A stretch of DNA of 64,000 nt from Sclerotiophoma versabilis (lineage: Eukaryota > Ascomycota > Dothideomycetes > Pleosporales > Didymellaceae): contig JAAROD010000087.1 of the NCBI GenBank assembly GCA_012274445.1, positions 186,001-250,000 on the forward strand. The letters run 5' to 3'. Positions 11,542 through 22,490 of this stretch are shown here, piece after piece (within the stretch, counting starts at the first letter, position 1; each line of letters begins with the position of its first letter). The position numbers were made by a program, and so were the translations under genes. The notes beneath the pieces are model-generated. The model made no database searches, was not told the origin of the DNA, and saw nothing but the letters and a program-made list of their open reading frames with translations.

Positions 11542-13116
11542 ATGCTTGACAATGACACGCGAGGATGGATTATGGCGGTGGTGAGCGGCATCGGTATGTT
11601 CGCGTAATTACCAACGAAAGAATGATTCTGATGTATACACAGCCTGCACATTCGGCGCATCCATAATATGCGTTGACCTCCTCATCCGCATGTTCCCGAG
11701 ACACAAAAACTTCAAGATTGAGGACAGCAATTCGTTTCTTTCTACCGGACTTAGTCTTTCGTTCGGTGTAATGGTACGTGGATAATCCCATGCTGCATCT
11801 ACACCCTCACTAATGAACGACGGTAGATCTTCTCTTCTCTGTTCAGCATGCTGCCGTCATCAAAGAAATACCTGATCACAGGGGGTATGACGCCGAGAAA
11901 TGCAACACTAACAATGATTGGGTTTTTCCTGCTGGGTGCACTGGGCATTTCGATCATGTCAGATTTTCTGCATCGATATATACCGCACTCAATTGTAGAT
12001 TGCGATCACGAGCATGGCGATGAAGAAGAGGGCAAAGTCGAGGATGAAGAAACAGCAAACTCACACAAGCCCATGCAAGAACACAGCCCTGGCCTATTGC
12101 AGGCCGATGGTGGCCACGAAGAGCGCACAAATGGTAACAGCCAGCGATCTCGCCGACCATCCTTCCACACATCCATCTCGAGCAAAGTCTCGCAACTTGT
12201 CACAGGCCAAAAGAAGGAACTGTGCGATGAAAACGGACAGTGCTATGGCTACTCGGACGCTTGTGGGACCGAGTGCTTCAAGAACGTTCAGCAACGCCCA
12301 CCACGTCTGCACGCCTCTAAGTCCAGCCAGCATCTTAACCCAACGAGGCCTTCTGCAGCAAACAGGCACCAATCAACACAAGGACCACACGCACACGATC
12401 GCCATCTTCTCCCCCTCGAAGACGTGGACGAGACGACACCACTAGTACCATCTCGATCCGGGCCTGCAACAATGGAAAGCTCAGCCGCAAGCCTTCCGTC
12501 AGCCAACGGCCGCGACCACCCTCAACTCTCCCAAAAACACAGCACAACTTCTCTTTCCAGCGCCTCGTCACACTCGTCACACCACTCCAACGCCTCTCAC
12601 CCTGCGCAACACCACCACCACGTCCCTACGAACGCTTTCCTTGCCATCGGCCTACAAACATCCATCGCCATCGCTCTGCACAAGATTCCCGAAGGCTTCA
12701 TAACCTACGCAACCAACCATGCCAACCCAACCCTCGGCCTCTCCATCTTCCTCGCGCTCTTCATCCACAACATAACCGAAGGATTTGCCATGGCACTCCC
12801 GCTCTACCTAGCCATCAACAGCCGCTGGAAAGCAATGTTCTGGTCCGCACTCCTCGGCGGAGTTTCGCAGCCCTTCGGCGCCGGCGGTGCAGCACTCTGG
12901 TTCAAAGTCGTAGGACGAGGGAAGGAAGATGGCGTAGGCGAGCCGGGGGAGAAAGTATACGGGTGCATGTTCGCGGTGACAGCAGGCATCATGGCAATGG
13001 TGAGCTTGCAGCTGCTGGGCGAGAGTCTGGATCTTACGCATAGCCGGAAATTGTGTTTTGTTAGTGCGTTTGCGGGCATGGGCATTCTTGGGCTGAGCTC
13101 TGCGCTGACTGCCTGA
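11542..13116 (+). CDS. ZRT3: ZIP-family zinc transporter, ZRT3-like (vacuolar)
   Basis: Predicted 490-residue protein from exons 11542-11593, 11643-11773 and 11827-13116 (introns 49 and 53 bp). Three hydrophobic spans in the first 140 residues are followed by a long hydrophilic loop (about 150-320) with acidic and His-rich parts, including HSSHHSNASH and a four-His run. The ZIP core comes next: ALHKIPEGFITYATN in span IV and FIHNITEGFAMALP in span V, which carry the His/Glu metal ligands. C-terminal spans complete the fold. Yeast Zrt3 releases zinc from the vacuole to the cytosol, and the HKIPEGFITYATN signature points to that branch. The His-rich loop is a plausible zinc sensor. An isolated gene. 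Confidence 0.88.
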
Positions 13117-13480
13117 GCGGAGTGCGATCCTGTACAGCACGGCTTGTTGAAGATGGAGTGGGGTCATTGTGCTTCTTCCGCGTTCGTACTTGGGAGTTTA
13201 GATTGTGTCTTTGGAGTGCGGTGCATAGCGTTTGCAGATTCGAAAGGCGTGTTGACATTGTTCCTTGTTGTGCATTTGTCTGTGTTTAGTGTGATATTGG
13301 AGCTTTATTCCACTTATCGCGTATCGAGGCCCCACCCCGGCCCCACAGACCTCTCGATGCTTACCCATCAGTGTGAAGAACTCACGGAAAAGGCTTCAAT
13401 TCTAACAGGGAAGATTGGGTAAATACATATAATGTTATATACCATCTATCTCTGAAGAATGTTATCCAATCAGAGAACAA
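13117..13480. other. Intergenic between ZRT3 and tRNA-Met, nothing seen
   Basis: About 360 bp containing the ZRT3 3' flank and the tRNA 5' flank. No gene-like frame was found. Confidence 0.6.
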
Positions 13481-13552
13481 AGCTGAGTGGCGCAGCGGAA
13501 GCGCGCCGGGCTCATAACCCGGAGGACACTGGATCGAAACCAGTCTCAGCTA
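13481..13552 (+). tRNA. Initiator tRNA-Met (CAU)
   Basis: A 72-base cloverleaf with acceptor stem AGCTGAG/CTCAGCT, discriminator A, and an anticodon stem-loop CCGGGCTCATAACCCGG with anticodon CAT. The T arm reads GGATCGAAACC, with A in place of T at position 54. This matches eukaryotic initiator tRNA-Met, and so does the A:T first pair. There is no intron. A T run four bases after the 3' end (13557-13560) is a Pol III terminator. Confidence 0.95.
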
Positions 13553-13862
13553 TCTCTTTTGCCATTATTTTTGCCTTATTTTCGCTCCCACACACACACG
13601 GCTTCCACACACAAAGACACCGACCCACATGCTCTTTTTGCTCAAGCTTGCTTCTCTCTTGCATTGGATTGTGCATGGAGCTATGTCGGAGGCTCCTCGC
13701 GTACTGCTTGACGCGACTTATATATAAGGTACTTGCCAGATTCCACCTTTGTCTCCCCCCAAAAAAAAACAAAGGATATGAGTTGCATATAGCCGATAAC
13801 TGAAAATGCACAAGGAACTCTATATTTTCCTTCCGGAACTCGCTCCAGTGGCTTCTTCTCGG
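13553..13862. other. Gap between tRNA and the next gene's 3' end
   Basis: The T run at 13557-13560 ends the tRNA transcript. A run of nine A lies at about 13760-13768, and nothing else was recognised. Confidence 0.6.
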
Positions 13863-16800
13863 CTACAAGTTCCGCGGCCCACTCACTCCAACTTGAGAAA
13901 GTAGCAATTCAAACCTATCAGCCCCGAGTCCGTTCCCATTGAACACACTTCTCCAGAACCCCTTTCTTCTGCCTTTTTCGTACTCGAATAGCGAAGGCGG
14001 ACCGTTCTCATCGTCAGCCTCTCCTTCCAGCTCCTTCCGCAGATCCTCAAGCTTGCCGTTGAGCTCTTGCAGGTTCTGGCGTTGCCAGTTCTTCTGCAGC
14101 GGCTGCCTGGGGTCTTTCTCATGGCTCAGATGGATCTGCACGCGCTTCGCAGCTCGGTTCGCGGCGTGCATGGATGTGTGGATTTCTGTGCAGATGGGTG
14201 GTAGGGGGTGGTAGATTCGTATTTGCTCTTTTTCCTCATTCTCGACTTCGTCATCTTCGTTTTTGTCCTCGTCCTCATCCGCGTCCTCGTCCTTGTCTTC
14301 GATTTCAGACTCGGATTCCTCGCTTGATGCGGCGTCGATAAGCTTCCAAAGCTTGAGCATGTACACAGTCTTACTGATGGAAGGCGATGCGGAAGTGCCT
14401 GAAGGAGTGTGGTTTGCGTGCACTCCCACCTCTGCGCGTTGAACCCAGAGCCTGAGAGATAGGGTCTTGCTTGGGTCTTCGGTGCTTTCGAATGTGGCTT
14501 CGTAAGCCCATAGCCCTTGGTCGTTGATCCGAGTTGTTGTCGACTTGCATTGGATACAAAGCATCTCGTATTGCTGTTTCGCGTTTTGAAAAAGTTTTTC
14601 TGTCTGCGAGTTGGCGGCGGTGAGGGATGTGAGCGGTTGGACTGAGATCTCGGTTTTAACATCACTCGATGTTGATGACACAAGGGCTTGATGAATCGTG
14701 TACTCGAAGTAGGATTCTGCGGTAGGTGAGATGATGGGATATGGAAGTGCGATCGCTGCCTGAGGCGGTGAGTTAGAAGATTGAGGAGTGGCTGCTGAGA
14801 CTGGCAGGACGGTTGGTGAGTCTTTCAAGTCCGTTGAAATATTCGAGGCAGGAGAAGATTGTAGCAAAGATATCTCTGTGGCGAGCCATGGTGATGAGAT
14901 TTGGGCCGTAGCTTCGAACTGAGCGGATACTTCCGTTGACAGTGGATTTGGTGGGAATGCAGATTGTGACGTCCTTGGGGACTGTTCAAATGGAGAGCGT
15001 TCCTCGCATACGCTGTCGATGTACCCTAATGGTGCTGCCTTGGCTAGCTCTAATGATATTGTCCTGGTGGGTTCAAATAACTTTGACGACCGCTGTTCCA
15101 GAGCTGCATCATGTAAGAGCATAGATCGGGATACTGGAGTAACTTCCTCAGAGACAGAAGATAGTGGACAACTAGCGCTGACAACCGCTGGGTCTGACAC
15201 ATCTGATGCCACTTCTTCTGCATTTTTATTGGATACCTGGTCGACTGTCGCTGCTGAAAGAGCATTAATTTTAGCATTATACTTGCCAGTCGAGAGCTGG
15301 AAACATTCAGTGGCGCCAGCAAGATTTGAAGAACGACTAATTGCGGTACCCAGTTCTTGACTAGTTGCGGATTGCGTATCGCCGGTGTCACCCTTTGGAA
15401 GGATCGGTGCATTCGATCTTCGTTCAGGACGCATCATCACCGCTACCGGTACTTCTTTTCGGACGACACATGCAACAGATGTGTTGCATGAGCCATATGC
15501 GTCAGGAGTACGAGCCGTAGGTCTTTCGTAACAGAGACTCGTTGCATCGGTCGCATCTGGTGCCGCCCCACGGGCAGGAACAACTGGCGCAGTTGACGCT
15601 ACCGTTGAGGCCTCTCGATATACTGAACAACCGACTTTTGTTCTGTTACTTGTGGCAACAGATTCTGGCATTGAACGTAATGCATCTTGCTGAGCAGGAC
15701 TTGCGACACCAAGGCCATGCGGGCTTACACTCGTCGCACAAGAGGCGCGATCTGGCCGGGCATTCCTTAGCCTAGGCTGCGGTGTGGCTACATCATCTCT
15801 TGCAGCAACTTCGACGTCCGATGATGGAGTTCTGGGTGCTGAGGGCATGGTGAACACTCCTTCGCGTCTTCCATCGATGCTTTTGACAAGTGAAGGGACG
15901 TCTGTCTGCTCAAAAGCTGTCCGTGAACATGACTGTGTTTGGTTATGTCGCATCCCAGGAAGTGAGCCCTGATTGGCAGGGTGAGCGGTCGTCTTCTGCC
16001 TCGTAGTCTGAGCAGGCCGAGGCGGGTCGCCCGCGAATGTTCGATTGACAGGTGTGGCGGCGATAGAAGCCAAAACAGATCTTGAGCTATTTCCTAGGGC
16101 CTGACCTCTTGGTGTAGCCGCAGTGTGTTCCTGCAACGGAGTCGAACTTTCCAAAAAAGACGTCGCGGCAGGTGTATGTTTCGTGTTCGACAGATCTTTC
16201 TTCACAACATTCGTCTTCCTCGCTGTCAATGTATGCCCATATCCTGCACCGATCTCAGGTCTGTGTACGTTCTTGAGTGACCTCGTCGATGATCTCTCAG
16301 CTTGAGCTCTGCGCCACTCACTTCCAGTGTTACCCGGCTCTTTCGATACGCTGCAGTGCTCAGCTTTCGCCGTATTCAGTATATTGCGCAGGGAGCTGCT
16401 GTTTGCCGCGTTGTGTAGCCAACCGTGCTGAAAAGGGCTCTTATGCACACCGGGCGCACTGTTGTGAGGTGATTCGATTGAACCAAGAGCTTCATCTCCC
16501 GCTGAGACTGTTGTCTTTATCTCTGAGAAGGTACTGGGGTGTGTTCCGTTCATTGGTCGACATCTCAGATCAGTTTGCACGCTTACCATTGGACGCAGCG
16601 ATTCTAACGTCGAGCTTGGCCTGGAGCTTCCACCTTGCTTCTTCGCCATCAGCATCTTCAATCGATCCTTGTTCAAGACTTTCCCAGACTGTGGTATGGT
16701 GGTAGTTTTCGAAGTAAATGGCTGGCTTTTAGGTGCTGTGTTGGAATCCCGTCGCTGCAGGCTTGCTCTTGGAGCCATAATACCGTCATCATCAAACGGA

Positions 16801-17054
16801 GACTGAGTCTTGCTTCTTCCGCTTCTTCCAGGTAATCTTGTTGTCACAGAAACATTACCATCGAAGTCGAAGCTATCACTATCACCACCGTTGTCACTGT
16901 TACCAGAGTCACTACTGGATTCGTCAAGGAACGGACCGAGCTTAGGCCGTTTCTTAATAGTTGAACGTGCGGGAAGTGGCAGTAGTCGTTTCTTCGTAGC
17001 GTGGGAAGGTTGACTGACTGATAGTCCCCAACTAGGTGAATTGTGTCTGACCAT
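13863..17054 (-). CDS. Large disordered protein, probably nuclear (1063 aa)
   Basis: A single uninterrupted frame from an ATG at 17054; a longer reading starts only at a TTG. The first 850 residues are Ser/Thr/Pro-rich and look disordered. The N-terminus has basic clusters (TKKRLLPLP, TIKKRPKLG) followed by an acidic Ser-Asp tract, typical of nuclear proteins. From about residue 790 the protein becomes more ordered (QYEMLCIQCKSTTTRIND), then has an acidic Asp/Glu block near residue 925 and a helical, charged C-terminus (LQELNGKLEDLRKELEGE) that may form a coiled coil. I recognise no domain. A regulator or chromatin/cell-cycle scaffold is only a guess. Confidence 0.7.
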   Translation of the reverse strand: MVRHNSPSWGLSVSQPSHATKKRLLPLPARSTIKKRPKLGPFLDESSSDSGNSDNGGDSDSFDFDGNVSVTTRLPGRSGRSKTQSPFDDDGIMAPRASLQRRDSNTAPKSQPFTSKTTTIPQSGKVLNKDRLKMLMAKKQGGSSRPSSTLESLRPMVSVQTDLRCRPMNGTHPSTFSEIKTTVSAGDEALGSIESPHNSAPGVHKSPFQHGWLHNAANSSSLRNILNTAKAEHCSVSKEPGNTGSEWRRAQAERSSTRSLKNVHRPEIGAGYGHTLTARKTNVVKKDLSNTKHTPAATSFLESSTPLQEHTAATPRGQALGNSSRSVLASIAATPVNRTFAGDPPRPAQTTRQKTTAHPANQGSLPGMRHNQTQSCSRTAFEQTDVPSLVKSIDGRREGVFTMPSAPRTPSSDVEVAARDDVATPQPRLRNARPDRASCATSVSPHGLGVASPAQQDALRSMPESVATSNRTKVGCSVYREASTVASTAPVVPARGAAPDATDATSLCYERPTARTPDAYGSCNTSVACVVRKEVPVAVMMRPERRSNAPILPKGDTGDTQSATSQELGTAISRSSNLAGATECFQLSTGKYNAKINALSAATVDQVSNKNAEEVASDVSDPAVVSASCPLSSVSEEVTPVSRSMLLHDAALEQRSSKLFEPTRTISLELAKAAPLGYIDSVCEERSPFEQSPRTSQSAFPPNPLSTEVSAQFEATAQISSPWLATEISLLQSSPASNISTDLKDSPTVLPVSAATPQSSNSPPQAAIALPYPIISPTAESYFEYTIHQALVSSTSSDVKTEISVQPLTSLTAANSQTEKLFQNAKQQYEMLCIQCKSTTTRINDQGLWAYEATFESTEDPSKTLSLRLWVQRAEVGVHANHTPSGTSASPSISKTVYMLKLWKLIDAASSEESESEIEDKDEDADEDEDKNEDDEVENEEKEQIRIYHPLPPICTEIHTSMHAANRAAKRVQIHLSHEKDPRQPLQKNWQRQNLQELNGKLEDLRKELEGEADDENGPPSLFEYEKGRRKGFWRSVFNGNGLGADRFELLLSQVGVSGPRNL

Positions 17055-18257
17055 CTTGTCGGACGTAGCCAAGGCTGTGCTGTCCTCGGTTCGTGACGTC
17101 TGCCTCAGCCTTTCGGAGGATTGCTGCGTGATCGTTGCCGGTGGGCACTTGAATCTGCGTCGGAATCGTCACTTCCACTGTCTACAAACTCTGAACTCTT
17201 GTACTTCTTTGCCTCTTGTCTTTTGCGAGTTGTCGTGTTGTGCTGGTGAAGTAATAGAGCTTGCTCTGTCTCGGCTTCTTCGCTTGAGCAGTAGTCTATG
17301 AGCCGTCCTGCTGGTAGCTTGGCGGTGATTAGATCATATTTCGATGTGCAAGATTTGACGACTCTTAGGTTGAGAGCAAGAGTCGTATGGAGTGGTCGCT
17401 CGTGAGGTAGGTGTCGGCAGATCCCGGGCTAGCTCTGGAGACATTGTCGCTCGAAGTGAGAGAGCTGCTAGGTGGGCCCATGGTAGACACGTAAAGTCGA
17501 GCTCTTGTCACTGCGTCTTGTTATTCTTTGACAGGAACAAATTGATCGCCTCTCGCAAGCTCTGCCATCCATACATAGGTCCAGTCCCGGACAAACGCGC
17601 TGCCTGGTGCAAGACCATCGGGTGGCGGCCTGCAAAACAGCGACTCGGATGTATCTCGAATATGCCTCTCCTCGAATGACATCGCGCCACAGCAGTTAAT
17701 ATGCACGTTTTATCCCGGGGAGTTCTTGGAGAAATGAAATTACTTGCCATGATGTGTTTTCATTGGTGGAATCAGTTAGCAATGCCTACAATCACCGTTT
17801 GCATACACTGCTCAACATGACCAATGCACATCGTGTATATACTTGACTGACAAACGGAGCTGTACTGTGTCACGCGAGTTAAGCAAACGTCATTTGACCA
17901 AATGGTCTGGTTGATTCTTTCATGGATTTTAACTACTATGAGGAGTTTCATCTCTACTATTACTCAAATGCTTGTTAATAAAGCTGTGGAGGGCGAATAC
18001 GATGCTTGTAAATGGATTGTATAAACTCGAACCTTGCTTGCAAATACCGCGACCGCTGATCTCGACTTGATCGTAAGATGTGCGGTACACCCATTCGTTC
18101 AAGGACACCCGGAGAGGATGCTACATAGTTACAATGTCCGTTTCGGTAAGGAATCCCCTTTAACGTCAGAGAGGCCCAGACTCAGACGTTATTCTGAGAG
18201 CACATCAAAAAGGGCCTAGAGGGCAAAATCCCTAAGGCGAAAGTCCTGAGTTTGATC
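17055..18257. other. Intergenic 1.2 kb, no gene seen
   Basis: It holds the promoter of the gene at 13863-17054 and the 3' flank of the gene at 18258-21596. Short frames on both strands lack coding character. A tRNA T-arm-like stretch lies near 18222-18262 but no full cloverleaf can be drawn. Confidence 0.5.
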
Positions 18258-21200
18258 TCAGCTGTCCTTGCGAAATGTGACCTTCGGAGCTTGTGGCTCG
18301 AGTGATGAACATCTAGAGCTGAGTCTTGGGTCTTTTTCTATACCCAAAGTGATTTTTAAAGCTTGAATACTTTTAGGTGATTGCGACGGGAAGATTTGCT
18401 CCAGGCTTTGAATCGCTTCAATTGCCTGCTCTTGGTACTTTGCATTGCCCTTTGGCCATTGAGGAAGAACTGTCCGACCTTGACTGTGTTTGGGCCCCAG
18501 AGCGTACAGGCCATGAGCTCGACTGATACGTCTATGTAGATCATCGAGACATGTTTCCTTCGAAGCTTTCGCTGTGGAAGACGTTAAACGTGCCAACCAG
18601 TACCGTTGAGCTATTCCGTTCTGTCGCTCAAGCTCTGCTGGTGACATGAAGTCCAGATGTCGATGTCGAAGAGGCAAAAATTCGTCATAATACAGGCGAG
18701 CGATCTGGCGATTGGTGGCGTCAAGTTCCCTCAGGGTCCGAACCACTGCAACCTCATGCGCTAACACTCGTGAGAGGGATCCATTAATCTTCTTCAGGCG
18801 CTCAACAGCATCATAGGTAAGGTTCTTGTAAATGCGTTGAATGGATACAACCATAACACGTGTTGAAGCGTGCATGTACTTGACATGATGATGCAGGCTG
18901 TTGAATACGTTCTGCTGACGATTACCTGTGTCGCCATATCGTCTCATCCCAATCACAATGAGGTCTTCAGCCGTTTGCCTTGCAAATCGGGTGAAAGCTT
19001 TCAAAGAGATGTTTGAGTCAATAATCCTCCTCCGTAGACGAAGATGGTCGGGTACCGCAAGGTCATTCAAATGACCCAAGTTCACCGCCCAGAGCCCAGC
19101 CGAGGCAATAGCGAGGTCCTCGCACGCTGCAGAGAGAGTACGCTTGGTTATCTCGTAGCGTTTCTCGTAGCCGAAGTGACAGACAGTGATGAGTCGTATT
19201 CGCGAAAGTTGAACAACAAGTGCTTGCATATCGCTGTGCAGGAGCCGAAACACCGTTGCTGATTCTCGTAGCTTTGGATGCGGGCAACTCCCAATTGTCA
19301 AGTACAACCAGCTTAAGAGGTCTACTTGATCTTCAAATGGGCGCATTTGTCGTAAAATGGATAGTGTGGACCTTTCTTTAAGTAAAAGATCCGAGACGCA
19401 AAGTTTCGTGATATCTTGCGTTTTCTGGTATACAGCCTCGTATAGCGCAGCCCGCTGTTCATGGTAGAACATGATGAGGTCGTTGCGGCGCAGCAGTACC
19501 TCCGATAATTTAGCAGCATTCTTCCAACGGTCCTTGCGAAGGAAGTCTTCCCGATCCCACTCGCGTCTCTTCACAGTTTCTTGTCTCGCGTCACAGGCTT
19601 TCAGCGCTGCGTCGAGAATTTTATATCGTGCCAGTAACCGTTCGGCAGTATGCGCTTCTCCCCAAATTTCGACCGCAGTCGGTAACGCTGGGTGCCCTGA
19701 ATGAGAGCGCCTCGAAGCTGTAACTTTAGGTCGATTGAAAGGAATCAGCTCGACGTTACTCGCGCGGGCACTCTTCGAGCTGGTGAGGCTAAAGAGAAAT
19801 AGCTGCTTTAAAGACCTTGAAGCCGCAGAACCGGAAGGTTGATCTTCAACGGTAGAATGACGACCGGGCTGCCACAAAACAGTCTGGTTGGAGTCTGACG
19901 CAGCATGTCCTCTGAGCGTGGTCGTTGCTCTACCCTGCGGTAGTATGTTGCACGAAAAGCGCGCGGAAGGGTTCGTAATTCGGTCTTGTGTCAAGTAGAG
20001 CTTTGAAAGTCGTGCAATCGCTTCACGTGCCCGCTCGTGATAGCTCCGATATGCGCGTTGAACTGGGTACTGCAGACTAGACAGAAAACGAGCTTTATGG
20101 ACATGATCATATATGTCGGCAAGTTCCGTCTGTCGCAGCTCATACTCTCTATCGGAACTGTAGCAGAATAGCCAATACTTTCGTGCAATGCGATCTTGAC
20201 GTTCCAGCTCAGAAGGTGACATGAGTCGAATGCTTGCGTCCCAGAAAGGAAGAAACTCGTCATAGTAGAATCTTACAAGCTCCTCCATACCCGTGTGAAC
20301 CCTGTCAAGTGCCTCAAGGATAGCTTGCTCATATCTTAAGACAGGCGGTATTCTGCCTTCACTGTTGAGATGAACCATTTTTGCTTCCTTGCAGAGTTCT
20401 TTGATAGCTCGTTGAGAGCTTCGGTGGTGATGTTGGCCTAGAGCGCGTGTACTTTTGAAATGATGGTGGAGAGAGTTGAAAACATTCTGCTGGCAGCCAG
20501 CGTTCGATGATAACCTCCTCAACCTAATCAAGATCAGATCTGTTTCTGCATCGCCATGGGCCTTGACAAATGGGCGCAACCCATGTTTGAAAGCTCTCAG
20601 TGGCTTGGCCAAACGACCAATCGCAGACCGAGCGTCACCTGTGAAGGCGGCGAGACTCTCGCATTGCGTCCACAGTGACCCTAGCGAAGCACGGCCACTA
20701 TTAAGAGCGTCAAACGCAGATTGTTTGGCTACGCCGTATCGTCTCTCAAAGGTCGAAGGGACATCAATTGAGGCCTTCCAAAACGACAGACTACTGATAA
20801 GAACTCCAAGCTCCTTATTTAGAGCTCTGCCCTGGAGGGCCAGATCTTGTATACTCCATAGAGGCGTCCGAGATAAGAGGTGAAACAGCTCTTCCTGTAA
20901 TTTGAGATGTAGCTCAAACGGATACATGAACTCTAAAGTAGAGGCCCATGCTAGGTCTTGTTGCATAAGAAACGAGGCCTGGAGCTTTTCAAACCCCTTT
21001 GCTTGTTCAAGGGCCGCTTCCCTGATGCCAATAACTTGCTGTGCAAATGAAACTGCGAAGCCGGGAACACGCCTTTGTTCTTGCCACTCTCTATGCATGT
21101 TGTTCAAATTCCAACGATTGCGGTGCCATGAGTCTGCAGCCCTTCTACGACGAGATCGATCACGTAGATAAGCGGCGCGCAGTGCCTGCGTAGCAATGTC

Positions 21201-21596
21201 GGCACTCCCATAAGTACATATTAATGACCTTCCGAGCTCAACGTTGCGGTGACGAGCACCACCGAGCGTGTTTTTGGTGGTTCCAAGGTTTCCGGATTTT
21301 TCCAGAGGCTTAGGCCGCGCGCTGAAGATCTTTGGCGGAAAAGGATCAAAGTCAAAGTCACTGTGTCCATTCGGTGGCAATTGGGTTCTCTCTCCAAATA
21401 TTGGGGCAGCGGGTTTCCTGGTAGCTATTTCCCCACCCCTTGGTATCTGCGAACGCCTTCCTCTGAGGCGACGGCCATGTTGTTGTTCGCCAACAAAACT
21501 TGTGGCCTTACGACATCCACATACTGCAGCTGGATTCGTGAGAGTCGCACCTCTACGCACAGTCGAGCGGGTGTGGGCTGAGAGGCCCGGAAGCAT
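18258..21596 (-). CDS. Orphan protein with an internal duplication (1112 aa)
   Basis: A single 1112-codon frame from ATG at 21596 (an upstream GTG was not used). The N-terminal 130 residues are basic and poorly structured. The rest is mostly helical, with many Arg, Leu and aromatic residues. Two related halves are visible. QQNVFNSLHHHFK near residue 372 returns as QQNVFNSLHHHVK near 897. RFYYDEFLPFWDASIRLMSP near 446 returns as RLYYDEFLPLRHRHLDFMSP near 969, each followed by ELERQ and a Tyr-Trp pair. More diverged matches lie upstream (FERRYGVAKQ against YEKRYEITKR). The spacing is about 523 residues in all cases. No known family was recognised and the function is unknown. Confidence 0.75.
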   Translation of the reverse strand: MLPGLSAHTRSTVRRGATLTNPAAVCGCRKATSFVGEQQHGRRLRGRRSQIPRGGEIATRKPAAPIFGERTQLPPNGHSDFDFDPFPPKIFSARPKPLEKSGNLGTTKNTLGGARHRNVELGRSLICTYGSADIATQALRAAYLRDRSRRRRAADSWHRNRWNLNNMHREWQEQRRVPGFAVSFAQQVIGIREAALEQAKGFEKLQASFLMQQDLAWASTLEFMYPFELHLKLQEELFHLLSRTPLWSIQDLALQGRALNKELGVLISSLSFWKASIDVPSTFERRYGVAKQSAFDALNSGRASLGSLWTQCESLAAFTGDARSAIGRLAKPLRAFKHGLRPFVKAHGDAETDLILIRLRRLSSNAGCQQNVFNSLHHHFKSTRALGQHHHRSSQRAIKELCKEAKMVHLNSEGRIPPVLRYEQAILEALDRVHTGMEELVRFYYDEFLPFWDASIRLMSPSELERQDRIARKYWLFCYSSDREYELRQTELADIYDHVHKARFLSSLQYPVQRAYRSYHERAREAIARLSKLYLTQDRITNPSARFSCNILPQGRATTTLRGHAASDSNQTVLWQPGRHSTVEDQPSGSAASRSLKQLFLFSLTSSKSARASNVELIPFNRPKVTASRRSHSGHPALPTAVEIWGEAHTAERLLARYKILDAALKACDARQETVKRREWDREDFLRKDRWKNAAKLSEVLLRRNDLIMFYHEQRAALYEAVYQKTQDITKLCVSDLLLKERSTLSILRQMRPFEDQVDLLSWLYLTIGSCPHPKLRESATVFRLLHSDMQALVVQLSRIRLITVCHFGYEKRYEITKRTLSAACEDLAIASAGLWAVNLGHLNDLAVPDHLRLRRRIIDSNISLKAFTRFARQTAEDLIVIGMRRYGDTGNRQQNVFNSLHHHVKYMHASTRVMVVSIQRIYKNLTYDAVERLKKINGSLSRVLAHEVAVVRTLRELDATNRQIARLYYDEFLPLRHRHLDFMSPAELERQNGIAQRYWLARLTSSTAKASKETCLDDLHRRISRAHGLYALGPKHSQGRTVLPQWPKGNAKYQEQAIEAIQSLEQIFPSQSPKSIQALKITLGIEKDPRLSSRCSSLEPQAPKVTFRKDS

Positions 21597-22490
21597 TTCG
21601 AATACAAGGTATTGCACCCAGCTTTTCCATCTAGACTATTCGGTGATCCAACACGTTTTCTTTTTAAACAAAATTCCTAGACTAGCTCTTTCCTGTGTCT
21701 TAAGGGGCGCTCATGTGGTGCAGTTTTGATGGGAAGTGCGTAGAGCTCGACTAAGGAAGCGAACTCCAAGGATACACAGAATAGAAATATACGAATGCTA
21801 AACGCCGGTAAATGCAATGTCTATGACAATGTTAGAGAGTGAGGTGGTGCACGAAGTGTGGAGAGTGAAGTCGACTAGAGGCTGCGGAAAGAAATCGCGA
21901 CCTTAATTGGTCCGTGCATAGTCGAGCAAGAGCCGCCGCCACCATCACGCAGTCAGAACCCAACATCAGACAATTCTTAGTAGAGCCTTTTTAATACTTA
22001 AATTTCCATTGTCCACAGGATTATCACATCGAAGTCTCTACCGTATGGTTGCACCGCTCTTACCAAAACGCAGAGCAAAACACACTGATGATATTTGCTC
22101 GAGATACACGTTACGACCATGCAGGTAGAAAGACTGTCCGTTACGAACGGATCGGGAAACCAGACTTCCCTTATGAGTGTTGAATAGAATGATCTGAAAT
22201 TTCTTTAACGTCGGTATTGGCCACTACCATTGCTAATTGGGTATTCCTTAAGATTTTCCATCGTATTCCGCCGAGACATGCGAAAGAACCGCCATTCGAG
22301 TTGTGAGGCCCCATATGAACCTTCCGGATAGCCATCGCGAGGCATGCATACCATGACCTCGGGTTTTAAGTCGCCTAGCGAGGCAGGTAGATTCAATACG
22401 TCGTGAGTCGAGTAATACTCGAAAATAGCCTTGGTTCCTGCATCCCACTTATGCGTATGAGTGCAGCGTGTTGTTGACACTGCCCAGGCT
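21597..22490. other. Intergenic 0.9 kb, no gene seen
   Basis: No protein-like frame stands out. A 102-codon minus-strand frame at 22205-22513 overlaps the end of the MED22-like gene in another frame and was not called. Confidence 0.5.

Noticed and set aside
13459..13803. Open frames across the initiator tRNA
   Set aside because: They read through the tRNA gene on either strand and have no coding character beyond it.
18190..18262. tRNA-like stretch with a T-arm-like GAGTTTGATCTC
   Set aside because: The T-arm-like hairpin is present but no matching acceptor stem or D arm can be drawn; it may be chance or a decayed tRNA.
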